Positions 19,676-32,007 of a DNA stretch of 64,000 nucleotides are shown here, in pieces. The position numbers were made by a program, and so were the translations under genes. This DNA is from Coptis chinensis (Eukaryota; Streptophyta; Magnoliopsida; Ranunculales; Ranunculaceae), in contig CM027377.1 in the NCBI GenBank assembly GCA_015680905.1, positions 63,075,501 through 63,139,500 on the forward strand, given 5' to 3'. Below the pieces are notes generated by a model. The model had not been told where the DNA came from, made no database searches, and saw only the letters and a program-made list of their open reading frames with translations. The first letter of the stretch is position 1. Every line of letters starts with the position of its first letter.

Positions 19676-20660
19676 CTGTTACTGTCACTGAGCATTAACC
19701 AAAAAGGTGAGAAGAACGGTGTTTTTAGCTTGGGACAAGGCAGATAAACTGATAGACTCCCATCTTCCACACCAAATGCATACAAGCAACCATTGTCTTC
19801 ATATAAAGTGAAATAAATTATATTTCCTTCCGTTCCTGACTTTGTAGCGGAGAAAGACATACAACCTTTATCAGACAAAATGAAATTGCGTCCACCTAGG
19901 GATTCCACTTTCACCCAAACTTCTTTTACAAAATCCATTTTGAAAATCTCGACGTGGCCTATGGCCTTTAGATTATTAGTTCCTAGGTGATGTATGACTA
20001 CATAATATATTTCCTCACCGGATCCATGTAAGGTCGATAAATCATTGTTCCAGGATATGTTTGAGGCTTCTCGAAGGCCAACAATCCTACCGACAATGTG
20101 CCACAATGGTTCCGTTCAATAACACCTTGAGAAGTATGGGCGTAGATGGTTCCACTTGTACAAGCAACGCCCATATTAATATATTCATTGAAAACATATT
20201 TATCTCTTACTAGCTTGTAGGATTGCCTAGTCCATTTCTCATCTCCTGGTGTGCAGAACAAAAAGAAATTCTCTCTCTCCCACGAACAAATTAAATCATA
20301 CAATCTGGATTTGTAGGTACACATGATAGGATATATAAACAACAATCACTAGAATCCTCTGAATCCATCAATGGTAGGTTAATTACTTCTCGTGTATCGG
20401 GGTTCCACAAGAAATATTGTTCCTTTCCGCATTGGTCCTCTCTGAGATAATCTGTCATTACCAACCAACCATGCATTGATAACAAACATCTTTTTCCCCG
20501 AATCTCGTGGAAGCTCCTGACAACTCCTCCTCAGTGGATCTAATATGTTGGTGAAGGTTTGTGACTTTCTACCCTTTCCAAAAGGGAATACAATCCAAGG
20601 TGCTGGTCCAGGAGTAGGTTGCAGAAGACTGTTTTGCTTGTTTGCTACTTTTTTCACCAT
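19676..20660 (-). pseudogene. F-box/KIB gene, first KIB1-4 (DUF295) propeller
   Basis: Start ATG at 20660 (MVKKVANKQNSLLQPTPGPA), followed by PWIVFPFGKGRKSQTFTN, as in plant KIB-type proteins. Then come SMHGWLVMTDYLREDQCGKE, FLWNPDTREVINLPLMDSED, FCTPGDEKWTRQSYK, VEIFKMDFVKEVWVKVESLG, and near the end VEDGSLSVYLPCPKLKTPFF. Proteins of this group are substrate receptors or decoys of SCF ligases; the target here is unknown. Frame changes near 20490, 20295 and 20090 show decay. The propeller stands before the F-box, so an F-box upstream of 20660 should also be looked for; I see none down to 21480. Confidence 0.75.
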
Positions 20661-21570
20661 GATACCTATACATATTTAAAATCAGTAAGATAGTCCCACT
20701 AAGAAATGCAGTACGTCCAGCACGCAACTTTTGTTTAGACCTCAAAGAAATAGACCAGAGTGATAAACATAAACATACAATTACATCAAAATTTATGAAG
20801 TACAAACTGGCATAAGTTGAAATCTAACTATCTACAGAAATGCAAATTATAAAGTCATCGGAGTATTCTGGAATAATTATGTAAACATATGGAGAGTATT
20901 TTAGAAAGAGAGAATGAATGGGATTTAGTATGTCCTTGGAAGACAAATAGATGTCCTCAGAATTACTCTGCAACTCTAATTATTTCATTCCCTAAAGTTG
21001 TGCACCACTCTCCATGTTTCATACTGGGATACGAATCCAGAAATAGAAGCAAAAACATTAAGACATAGTCCCCGGGGGTGGGGGGCGCTTTTTCATTGAT
21101 GACCAGCATGTACTGTTGTCAGTGCATCTGAGCTGACTTCAACATTTTTTCTGAGACTGATGCAAGCTTGGAAGGCCAACTTCAATGGCTCTAAGCTCCT
21201 TAGGGAGGTGTTGTACTTAATAGATTATAATTAATTTACTTGATTAGATTCTTTGATAACTTCTGCCAATGGTTTGGTTCTCAGACTCCATATTAATTGG
21301 AGATTTGATATCGGTTCTTGTTTTTTTGTTGTTGGACATGTGAGTTGCTCTCACTAACGAGTGTAGTGTTCTACTGTTCTAAACTTGTACATCCTATACG
21401 TGAGACTAATAACTATTAGGAACAATAGAGAAAATACGAGTAAATTAGAATATGGAAGATGACAAACCTTGCAGTAGTCCACAGATTAGAAGGACCAAGC
21501 TTGCTGCCCAGGAAAATGAGAATCAAGACAACAAGGATATTTCTCTTTCTGTTTAAACGTATATATAGAG
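20661..21570. other. Upstream region of the F-box/KIB gene
   Basis: AT-rich; would hold the promoter and 5' UTR. No confident TATA box or further exon. A GGGGGTGGGGGGCG tract is at about 21074-21088. Confidence 0.35.
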
Positions 21571-21956
21571 GCATGGTAATGTTTTTTTTTTTTTTTTAAG
21601 CAGTTAGGGGTTAGGCAGACCCCAACCTGTATTAGAAAACCAACATATCCTCTTTGGTACATCATACCCCTAGCATCCACCTCCACTATCACATTTAACT
21701 CATACGCTAGTGGAGGAATGCTATAAAAGGTGCTTTGACTCTCACAAGGACTACACCTACCCATTACAGTGCTGGCCTTCGCCAGCCAGTTAGCCACTAA
21801 GTTTCTCTCCCTAAACACATGGGAGACTACAATAGACTCAAACTCCCTCATGGTCCTTCTAATCACAGCAACCAGTTCTAAACAATACCAAGGACATATC
21901 TCCCTCCCGTTGATCACTTGAACTGCCCTCAAAGAATCAGAGGCATGCATGGTAAT
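21571..21956 (-). mobile_element. 5'-truncated LINE copy with RNase H-like domain and poly(A)
   Basis: Minus-strand insertion at 21581-21946. The T run at 21582-21597 is its poly(A) tail. Identical 10-base target duplications GCATGGTAAT lie at 21571-21580 and 21947-21956. The reading SDSLRAVQVINGREICPW and VVSHVFRERNLVANWLAKAS is the C-terminal half of an RVT_3 RNase H-like domain, ending just before the tail. Poly(A), target duplication and 5' truncation are the marks of LINE retroposition. Confidence 0.85.
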
Positions 21957-23600
21957 TGATTTGAGTACTTTTATGATTTTATAAATATGAAATTTCGCAA
22001 CCTTTTACGTACTAATTTTCAAAGATTTACCTTACTCACAAATTTCGTGTGTATAGATCGAGTAAGGTGTTTCGTTCCAACCTAAATACTAGGTTGACGT
22101 CACAACTAGAATATGTTCAAGGGAAGTAGTGAGAAGGATTTTTGTTTTGTTGAAGATTTCTTTTTCCTAATGATTACTTACTACACAAGTTATCTAAAAA
22201 TTGCAAGTTTGTTTCTTAAATAAAAAGAGAGAGAAAGATAAAGAGATGATTAACCTACTCATGCAAAGATTAGCTACATAGCTTTTAGGAAACAAAATCA
22301 CTATATCTCTAATCAGCTGCGGGTTCAAAGACAAACTAGAAACTAATTCGAGTATCGATCCCTAGCAAGATGTACTCATCTCTGAGTCCATTTTACTAGC
22401 ATGAGGAGTTGTCAAGATATTTCATCTCTAAAATATCCCTTCAACTCTTGGTTTCGTTCAACATTGGTTGAGCAAGTTTCACAACTTGTTTTCCCTAGGG
22501 GTCGCGCGCGCAAGTGTACCTAGTGTCAATGGTTTGCGCACGCGACCTTGTCCGGAGTTCTAGACTCCAAACTCGGTCAATCTCTACCATTTTGGGAAAG
22601 GATGAAAAACCAAACTTAAGCCTCTAATTAGTGATACTGGAATCCTAATTCGTAACTTGATCCTCACATGAGCATCATTAACCCTTCCCTTGGGAGGGTT
22701 TTAGCTCATGATCCTTGGAGTGAATTGATATGCAATTTTTAAAGCTAAGTTAGTAAAACAATAGAAGAAGAAGATGAAGAAGAAGAATGAAAGACTTGAT
22801 TTTTGAGCTAGAAGGCAAAAGATTTTATTTAGAACACAAGTGTTTCCACCATTAACAACTTTACAAGAAGTTAAGTTTTTTTTCTAAAAAACAATAAAAC
22901 ATGCATCAATATGGAATGAATGCTCCCAAATCCAAAAACAATATATATGAGAGCATTCTCTCATTTCCCACGTGAAATCACCTCCTTCCAACTACTCACA
23001 TTAAATTTCATCTTATCTCCAAATCATACAAAGCCAAAACACTATTTGGCACAAAAAGTCTAGTCAAGGTAATTAATACATACAAGGTGTCAATTTGTAT
23101 CAATAATTTGCACATTTTGTTTTGACTTACTCTATGATTGGTGTCTCATCCAATTTTATGGGCCCACAGAGTTGGTCCACATATTGCGTCCAGTGGCGGG
23201 CTGGGATTTTGGCATTTTTACAACTTCCCGCTTTTGCATAGAGTTCGTCGCACTGATCGTCTAAGCAGTTCACTTGCCGAAATCGGAGTCTCGGTTCAAG
23301 AGATATGAGCTTCGGAAGTTTGTTGCTTCTATACATGTAATCCCGTTCTGACTTGATTTTGTCCTGTTTGAGTCTCTGAGCTTAGTCTGGCTTTGTTGGG
23401 CTTCACAGGGGCTAAGTAGGAAGACTTCAGATATATACACTATTCCCATGCTTTTATACAGGTTTCATCATTATTTTTACACTAATTGTGAAAACCTGTA
23501 AAAGTACGAAAATATAATTATTTCATAATTATTAGACACATAATTAACTATATTGTTATGTCTCTACGGGATTTAATATTACAGTTTTGGGTGCTTATCA
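21957..23600 (-). mobile_element. Solo LTR, Athila-like, minus orientation
   Basis: On the minus strand it starts TGATAAGCACCCAAAACTG (at 23600). Flanks are GTAAT at 21952-21956 and 23601-23605. It matches, in inverse orientation, the solo LTR at 29700-31335 along its length (for example the TACCTTACTCAC..TCGAGTAAGG, GATCCCTAG and CACCCAAAACTG parts). 1644 bases. The left duplication lies inside the target duplication of the LINE, so it is younger than the LINE. Confidence 0.8.
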
Positions 23601-23605
23601 GTAAT

Positions 23606-24440
23606 CATATTTTGAAGTTACTAGGGTTTCTTCAACCGTTTCCTATTTTGCTTCGAACCTGTAGTTATTGTAGATTTGTCAATTTTGGTTAAGGTATACT
23701 GTAGTGTCCAACGAATTGGTACTAAGAGCATTAAGCAAAGACACAGAATTAGAAGCCCATTTAAATGTTTCGTATTTTGATTAGAACCACAGTTATTGTA
23801 GATTTGGTAATTTTGTTTCGGGTAGTGTCCAACGAGTTGGCACTGTGACCAAAGACATGGAATTGCTAGTGAGTTTTGCTGTTTGGCATCTCTATTCTCA
23901 CCAAAAAGAATTGGCTAAACTGCTAAACTATTTCATACAAATTTTATGACCCACAACCATTGGGAGGTACCGAAACAATTGCAATCATGCAATGTGGATT
24001 TTATATTTTATATAAACTATTTCACATTAAATTTCAATGTGGGATTTAGCAATTTTAGAAATCGTGGAACAAGTTGTTGTTTGATAGTCTTGGTATTTCC
24101 CTGTCTAAAATATCATCATAGAAAATAAAAACCAAATTCAATGTTGTTTTGTTGATCTTTGTTCTTTTGTGTGTAGAAGTATCATGGTGACTCATACCGT
24201 AATAGTGTAATACAGTTGATATTCACTGTCAAACAAGCTGATCTTTTGGTTTCATGGGAATTGTAAAATTTGACATGATCACATGAATTAGAAATAGGCT
24301 TTACCCAAAAAAAACATGAATTAGGTAGGCACTGACAACTGTGGTCGGTAAGCGGCAGCTGTGGTCATAGTGAAGAGGGAGAAGATGAAAGATGACAATA
24401 TTTGTAGTGGTTTACTACCTTTCTAAGTTGTTTCACATGT
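23606..24440. other. Unassigned AT-rich stretch
   Basis: No gene seen. A loose duplication: GGTA(T)ACTGTAGTGTCCAACGA (about 23692) and GGTAGTGTCCAACGAGTTGG (about 23822), each preceded by AACC(T/A)..AGTTATTGTAGATTTG, about 125 bases apart. Confidence 0.4.
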
Positions 24441-25353
24441 GGCTTAATGTCATTTGCTTGTGCAAGGACTAGGAAGTACCGTCTGGACAAAACCCCACAT
24501 TGTCGGAGGTTCGCAGTGGCTAAGTAGGGACAATATCGACGTGGTAGGATGGGGCGGGTCGTTACAAAGTGATATCAGAGCCGAGGACAGCTCGATCTTA
24601 AGTGCTGGGAATGTGATACCCTTGGGCGAGGCTCGTGGAGGGGGTATGATGGAAAGGCGCCTAGCCCGGGTATGGGTGACGGTTGCGCCATGGTGTGATC
24701 CTATTTCGCTTAAGCGGTTGTCCAAAGATCTTGGCTATGAGTAATTGATCCACCAAATCCTAGTATCGAGGCCTTTTCAAGCACAATTGGTTGTGTGGTT
24801 GGTTTGAACTCCACAGTTAAGCATGTTTGTGCGAGAGTAGTTATCAAGATGCATAGGTGACCTCCTAGGAAGTCCCGTCTGGACAAAACCCCACAGTGTC
24901 GGAGGTCCGCAGTGGCTAAGTGGGGACAGTTTCAACGAGGTAGGATGGGGTAGGTCGTTACATGATCGGAGGAGCATTTGCCCTTGGTGGAGTTTGCATA
25001 TAATAACAGTTTCTAGTCGAGCATCGGTATGACACCCTTTGAGGCTTTGTATGGGTGTCCATGTCGATCACCTGCTTGTTGGGCAAAAGTGGGAGATGGA
25101 GTATTGCTTGGGCCTAAGATAGTGAGAGAGACATCCGAATAGATTAGAGTCATTAGAGAAAGGATTAAAACAATACAAAGTAGGTTGAAAAGTTATGCAG
25201 ACTTGAAGAGGAAACTGGTTGAGTTTTATGTAGGTGATTTTGTGTTTTTGAAGGTTTCCCTTATGTGTGGAGTTATGAGGTTTGGCATGAAAGGAAAGTT
25301 GAGTCCACGGTATATTGGACCATATGAGATAGTTGCATCCGTTGGTAGTTTGG
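24441..25353 (+). mobile_element. Tekay/Del-type gypsy element: LTR ends and integrase part (left half)
   Basis: Broken plus-strand chromovirus-like element. An LTR end (..GGGCGGGTCGTTACA, to about 24562) is followed by a primer-binding-site-like TGATATCAGAGCC (tRNA-Met type). A second, diverged LTR-end copy finishes at about 24962. From there to 25353 lies the C-terminal part of an integrase (MTPFEALYGCPCRSPACW; GKLSPRYIGPYEIV). The coding continues at 58036 on the far side of element X. Its 5' end is not identified. Confidence 0.7.
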
Positions 25354-25358
25354 CGTAC

Positions 25359-26649
25359 TAATAATAATGGAATTGAACTAAACATGATGAACAATAATAA
25401 TATGATATCGTGAACAGTAAAATATGGTGGGAAAATAGTAAATAATACTCTCTAAATCATAGAAAATAAAGGGGAGTAGTTGTATTCGCTAAACTCTACT
25501 TCGTACACTACTTGGATGCGTATCTAGATTGCAATATGCTTCACTAACAAGAGTCAAAACAGTAAATATAAGATGAAAACAGTGAATTTAAAGAATGAAT
25601 AAAGGAATTAGAAGGGGTTTAATCCACCATGTGATTCGATTTACTATTGGTTAGTATCGAATCGCTTTTATTGATCCCTAGTAAAGATCAAGTCCACTCG
25701 GATCAAGGTTTCACTAGCAAAAGAGTGTAGCTCCACCATAAATCTCTTTGGTGGTGGCTATATACTCTAGTTCTCTGTTATGAGCTCTATCTCTAGTTAC
25801 TCATAACGAAGAACTTGACGTTCTTTTATTCAAAACAATAAAAACTACAAGCTACTCATCCTCACATGGCTTCATAAACCTCTTCTAATGGAGGTTTTAA
25901 CCTTGTTTCATTAGATTAATTAAACTAAGACAATAATAAGAAGACATTAAGAATAAATAACTTGTATTGAATTGAGGGTTGGAGGCTACAATTATAAATT
26001 ACTTCTAAAGTAAGAAAAGTAAACCTAATTTAAAACTAAAACTAAACTACTTAGAGAATTATAACTAAAGGGTAAAAAGAACGCTTAAGTTTTGCCTTAG
26101 CCCTCTTTATATAGGAGAGGGTTAGTTTTACATTTTCGTGCATGGGCCTAAAAAGGAGACTTTGGGTCTCTAAAGTGAGCCAAAAGTCCATTAGGTTAAG
26201 TCTAAAGAGGTTAGAATTGCTAGATTTTAATTTCGTGCCATTTTCATCCACTTTTACATCTCTGATTGGGGCACGACTAGGTTCATTGGAAAGCTTATTC
26301 TAATTCGGTCGTTTTGACATAAAGTAGGCCCAATTCCAAGGCCTGAGTTGGACGATACGTCTATTTGAAGTTATGTTGACTTTTCTGCTCTTTTTCTACC
26401 CAGATTGACTTTGACTAGGCTTGAAAAAGGCTTTTCTCCACTATTCTTGGGCTTTAAAGGCAGAACTTCCTTAGCAATCATATTGACTTATTTTCCATGC
26501 AAAAGTGGTGCTTTTAATCACCTAATCAGCTTCAAGTCCTGAAATGTACAAAAACACGTAAATAGTACTAACTCTTATTTATTATAAACATAATTGGCCT
26601 AAATATAATACTATTATGGGGTTTAAACTACCCTTTTGGGTGCTTATCG
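25359..26649 (-). repeat. Element X 3' LTR
   Basis: 1291 bases. On the minus strand it begins GATAAGCACCCAAAAGGG next to the polypurine tract and ends CCATTATTATTA. A TATA-like CCTATATAAAGAGGG lies near 26100-26115. Pairs with 56751-58035. Confidence 0.9.
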
Positions 26650-26664
26650 CACCACTCCCAAATA
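26650..26664 (-). other. Element X polypurine tract
   Basis: Minus-strand TATTTGGGAGTGGTG directly before the 3' LTR, the usual place of the plus-strand DNA primer. The same site in element Y reads GTTTGGGGGTGGTT. Confidence 0.75.
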
Positions 26665-28455
26665 GCATTTTGCTTGTCCTCAAGTAAAGATGAGAATTAA
26701 AAACAGATAAGTGGCCAAAAATGTGGTCTTAACTAATCTCATTTCGCAGAGTGCGATTGCATTGACCATATGTAATAAGGCCTTAAACCACTAGGAATTC
26801 TCTAGTGAACGAGTTATAGCCTCGTGAGAGTTTTATAGAGAAGGTACTCACAAACTTCATTTATACTACAATGACTAAGAGATATAAATAAAATTTCCTA
26901 ATTATTATCAGATATCTATACATCTCTAAAACAACATAATAAGAACAATGCTTTTGTAACCTAAGCTAATACATGCATAATAATCAAATCATCTAAAGGT
27001 AAACATGCATGCAATGAACTATGTTATGAAATGCAATGACATGTCCGTTTTTGAAAATTTTGGAATAGTGTCCTTAAGTAGGTCCTCACAATTTGTCAAG
27101 ACAAAATACTCTAATTTTTCCACTCAAGTTTCGCTCACTGCAGTATGCAGTGGACACACGTTTCCTCACAATCTCAATGATGTCTAAAGGAGCCGTGGTC
27201 GACCAATCACATCTACTACTTACTATCACACCAAATTAATTCTAATTGAGCTAGAGGTATTTATTAGGTAATACAGGGTTGAGGTGATGGTTTAAGAAGA
27301 AACGGAATGGATATTCAAATAAACAAGTCTGTGATAATAGGGTCTTCAATTATATGTAACTAGAGAAAACCTTGTCCTTATTTTGCTTCTATAGTTAGTT
27401 TCCATCCTTAGCCTTTTTGTTTTGGCTTTTTGACTCATTTTATTCTATTTTTGGAGTTTTTATTTTATTTCTATTTCTATTTCTATTTTTCTTTTCTTTT
27501 CTTTAGATGAAGCTTTCTTCTTTTTCTTTTCTGAAGCACTAACTACTTTTTGGTTTTCCATAGGTCTTTCTCTTTATTTTCTTTACTCATCCTATTTTCA
27601 AACTCATTCAAAGATGGGTAGGATTATTTTTATTTTTAATGGTTTAAAAGATGGGTAAAGGATTTGTGGTTATGAAAAGGCTAATGAAAAGGCTCAGTGG
27701 GGCGACTAGCAGATAATTACTTATAGGTACAAATTTTTAGCTATATCGATTCAAAGAGGGACTAAATTCTCGCTTAGGATATGGTATGGTGATCAAGCAA
27801 GTGGATGTGTGATTTCTCTACTCAGATTATATGTCTCCTTTGTGTCATCACTCAAATACTCACTCATATGAGGCTTTTAAGCTAGAATCTCACAGGATAT
27901 GTAAAATTCAGTAGTCTAACCTAGTTCTCAGAAAAATACTACCAAGTACACTCATACATGCTCATGCAAGATGTTAATGAAATGATGCAATGACTATTAC
28001 CTACGTATTAACCTAAGTTTCTAAGAACTATGCTTAATTCTATTGCTACTTGAGATTTCTAGACTAATATCATCATGGAAAAAAAAATAATGTCGTTATC
28101 CTAAGTGCATAGTATAAACTAATTTTATGTTTTTTCCATTTTTCTACTATAAATACGACTAATAATACGAAATATATAACCTAATATGTGCTTAAACATT
28201 TACATCATGTTTCTATACCACCCCCAGACAAAATCATACTTTGTCCCCAAAGTATGGAATGAAAATAGAGGATAGAGAGTACCATAGAAATGTGCTTGTA
28301 AATGGGAGCACCTGTAAAAGAAAAGTAAATGATACAAATATAAAGAAATAAAATGCAGACGCAACTCCTATATGAGTTCCATCCATTATGGAGATAAAAG
28401 GTAATAAAATTCACTTGGGACATAAGTGGACATAACAGAAATATAAAAATTACCA
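26665..28455 (-). other. Element X 3' noncoding region
   Basis: About 1.8 kb between the last ORF and the polypurine tract, conserved in order in Y (41570-46850, outside its nested LTR) and Z (60065-61700): GAGTGCGATTGCATTGACCA, AACGAGTTATAGCCTCGTGAG, GCGACTAGC, and a pyrimidine-rich stretch on the plus strand (27440-27600). The strong conservation of noncoding sequence suggests packaging or RNA-level roles; this is inference. Confidence 0.6.
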
Positions 28456-28462
28456 TATCTAC

Positions 28463-29275
28463 TCATGCATTTTCCTCTGTTTGCTCCTCACTTGTGAAAT
28501 GAGGCTCCTTTAAGTATTGCATATCTATGACTACTTTCCAAGCCTTCATCATGTTTTCATCTACTCTAGCCAACCTATTTAGTGCAATTTGGTCAGACAG
28601 GGTGTATGGGGCTACTAGGTGTGGTTGGATGCGCCAGCCCGGCCAAACCATAACATGTAAAAAACGGACTATAACATTGGTCTTGTGCATTGTATCAACC
28701 TTAACCCAATCAGTGAAACGTGTACATAATTCGGGGAAAAAGAATAGCATGATACGTGTGATTGTGATTGGCATAAGGAGGTACTTATGCCTTATAGTTT
28801 ATGCTCGGGCTAGACCAGCCACTATGGTTTTGGATATATCGTAAAACCAATGCCCTTCGGGTAAAGCAATGAAGGCGTTGCATGTGGTGGAATCCGCAGA
28901 AGTGAACTGCCAATCTCCTAGGACATTAAGCTTAAGGAAAAGCATTGCAAGGCCCATATTGAGGGCCATGCTTCCTAAGGATACGTTACGTTGGCCTTGG
29001 TGTTCTACTTGGAATATACCGGCACCATAGGTCTCGTGGAAATTTACCAAATTATAATGATTGTCATTATCATCTATATAGTTAAGCTCGGTATGTGGGG
29101 CAGCGGTTGGAATTTCTAAGGCACATGCAATTAAGTACTTAGTCAGTAAACAAGGTTTGTCATCTAATGTTACTATGAGTCCATCTTCTCGAGAAGTGTG
29201 TATATAATTCAACATGCTCATAAAAATATGTAGTAAGCGCAGGAGAATAAATTTAATCAAGTCTTACCAGTAGGG
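28463..29275 (-). pseudogene. Element X extra ORF 2 (post-integrase)
   Basis: Reading contains YIHTSREDGLIVTLDDKPCL, VNFHETYGAGIFQVEHQGQ, NVLGDWQFTSADSTTCNAF and FPELCTRFTDWVKVDTMHK. It matches the same-position ORF in element Y (about 46870-47793: FNKYLVALVSGIP, YFHEYYGGWVFRIMDQGRYN, FPEFCTQFTDWKRVEVM). Athila elements carry extra ORFs after integrase, sometimes called env-like; I see no convincing envelope features and leave the function open. Confidence 0.6.
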
Positions 29276-29699
29276 TTTCCCAATAGTGCTCTATAATCAT
29301 ATCATTAGAGTATGCACCATACTTATCATTGAGAAATAGGTCCTCAAAAGACTGTTCCGGTATAATTTTTGGGATAGACATAGTAAACAAGTAATGAATT
29401 GAAGTACTGGAAGTTATAAAAGTGGAACCTGGAAATCTGAGCCTGGAAGCTTGTGGTGAGGGCGCGCACGCTTTAAATATACCTTTGGAGTGCGTGGTGC
29501 GCGAATAAGAATGTTGATACCAACTTTATACAAACACGACATTGCGCGTTATGTTTAGTCTTGTGTGAGGCGCGTGCGTGTTATGAGATGCAGCGATGTG
29601 TTTAAGGTTTTCACTTATGAAACTACATGCTTAGAGATTTATTTTATAGTGTTTGGTTGCTAAGTCTAAGGCCGGACTGTTGCTAAAATAAAATATGTG

Positions 29700-31335
29700 T
29701 GATAAGCACCCAAAACTGTAATACTAAACCCTGTAGAGACATAGCATTTTCGTTAATTATGTGTTTAATAATCATGAAATAATTATATTTTCATACTTTT
29801 GCAGGTTTTCGTAGTTACCGTGAATATGATGATAAAACTTGCATCAAAGTATGGGAATACTATGCATACTTGAAGTCTTCCCACTCAACCCCAGTGAAGC
29901 CTAACAGAGCCTGACTAAAGCCGAAGATTCAAAAAGGACAAAACCAGTGTAGAATAGGTCTACGTGCAAAGAAGCAGCAAACTTCTAAAGCTCACATCTT
30001 TCAAACATGGACGCCAATTTCAGCAAGTGAACTGCCAGAACAACCAGAGCGACGAGCTCTACACAAAGACAGAAAGTTGTAAAAATGCCAAAATCCGGGC
30101 CGCCACTGGACAAAGCACGTGGACCCACTCTGCAGGCCCACAAGAAATGACGAGTCATCATGCATAGACAAGTGGCAAGACACTTATGTGCCACCTTGCA
30201 AATAAAGAAAAGACTAAACAAGAAATTAATACATGATTTGATGTTTGGAAAGAAGAAAAGACAAACTTTGTTAATACAAATAAAGTTTGGATTTTTAGAA
30301 ATAGGAAAGGACAAAACTTATAAATGGAAGGCTTCACGTGAGATTCAAAGAGGGGATATATAGTTTGATGTTGGAGAAAGAGGGGGGAGTTCATTCTTGC
30401 ATATTTCCTTTTCGTTATTACATTTTCATACAGTACTTTTTTTTTTTCCTTTCAAGCTTTTGTATTTGGTACAGTAAGTATTCACTTCAATAAAATCTAT
30501 TTTTCTTCAAGTTAAATTCCTGTTCTTCATTTATTTCTTTCTACTTATTCATTGCATACAACAAGAACAATCAATCTATCCAAGAACCATGAGCTAAAAT
30601 CTTCCCAAGGGGAGGGTTAATGATGCTCATGTGAGGATTAGGCTGCAATTTAGTGTTCCAGAATCACTACTTAGGAAATAGGTTTAGATTATACATCCGA
30701 CCCCAAAATGACTGAGTCTGACTAAAGTTGGAGTGCTGATGTTCCAGACTAGTCTCGCGTGAGACCCAATTAACACTAGGTCCAGTCTCGTGTGATACCC
30801 TATGGTGGCCGTCACCCCTCTGGTTTATCCAGCTGATGTAAAATCAAACCAGGAGCTGAAGAGATATTCCAGAGATGGAATATTAATTCAACTCGTCATG
30901 CTAGTGAAATGTACTCAGAGATGAGTGCATCTCACTAGGGATTGATACTCGACGCCGTTTCGGGGTTGTCTATGAACTTGAGACGGATTAGAGCTGTAGT
31001 GATATGGTACTCTAACTTTTGAAACTGACTTTGCATGATTATGATTAACCATTTTCCTGTATCTCTATCCCTATTTTGTTTACGTAGAAATCAATCGTTG
31101 TTATTTTACATTGCTTGCATTCCAAGTTTTAATTAAACAACAAACTAAAATCCTACTCACTAAAGGCTGTAAATCTAGTTGTGAACCTTGCCTAGTCCTA
31201 AGGTATGGACGATCCCTTACTCGACCTATGCTACCAACCCATGTGAGTAAGGTAACTTGACTAATTGGACGTTTACGAACTTTGGACTTTGGACTACAGA
31301 CTTTAAAGGACAAAACCCTAAAGGACTGTTTATCA
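29700..31335 (+). mobile_element. Solo LTR, Athila-like, plus orientation, inside element X
   Basis: Starts TGATAAGCACCCAAAACTG and ends CTGTTTATCA with target duplications ATGTG at 29695-29699 and 31336-31340. 1636 bases. Same family as the LTR at 21957-23600. It sits between the two extra ORFs of element X, so it is younger than X. Confidence 0.9.
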
Positions 31336-31399
31336 ATGTGCAAAAACATATTTTTAGAATAGTTTCCTATACATGAATTTTATTTCAGTTTTTGGAATT

Positions 31400-31640
31400 T
31401 CTATATATAATTAGATTTTGAAATTTTGACATTTCACGAAATTTAAGGTTCCTAATTACATTATGGATCCCAATTGATGTTAACAAAGCCCATGGGTTGT
31501 ATATAAGGGGTTTTCTATTAGATTAGCTTATGAAATTTCGCAAAACTTTAAAATTCCTCGAAATATCAGGTACCTAATTACATTGTGGTCCCAATTAATT
31601 TAAATAAAGCCCAAGAGTTGTTATATTTTGACCCAAAACT
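31400..31640. repeat. Imperfect tandem duplication in element X
   Basis: Two copies of a block with CCTAATTACATTATGGATCC..AAAGCCCATGGGTTGTATAT (about 31415-31505) and CCTAATTACATTGTGGTCCC..AAAGCCCAAGAGTTGTTATA (about 31530-31625), spacing near 115 bases. Lies in the spacer between the extra ORFs. Confidence 0.7.
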
Positions 31641-32007
31641 GATATAAATGTGATTTAAGACATACAATTTCATATGTTAACATATATTAAAATATACCAC
31701 CCCCAAACAATGTGAGAGGGTGGGTTCATGACGTTGACCGATTAAATGACCTAAACATGCTGAATATCAACAAAAAAACTATATGGTAAAATAAAAATAT
31801 GCGATTAATCACGCATAAAATTTAACAATACGTGCATAGATGAATAATCACATAAACAAAATATATTAACTACTTAACTACAGAAGGCAATAAACGAATA
31901 ATTAAACTAAGTTAATGAAATTAAAACAAAAATGGAAGTTAAATAATTATTATAAAATAGAAATAAATTCTAATCAAATTCATCACAACAATTCAAAAAG
32001 AAAGAAG

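Noticed and set aside
24570-24585. tRNA-like piece TGATATCAGAGCC
   Set aside because: It is the primer binding site next to an LTR end; no cloverleaf surrounds it.
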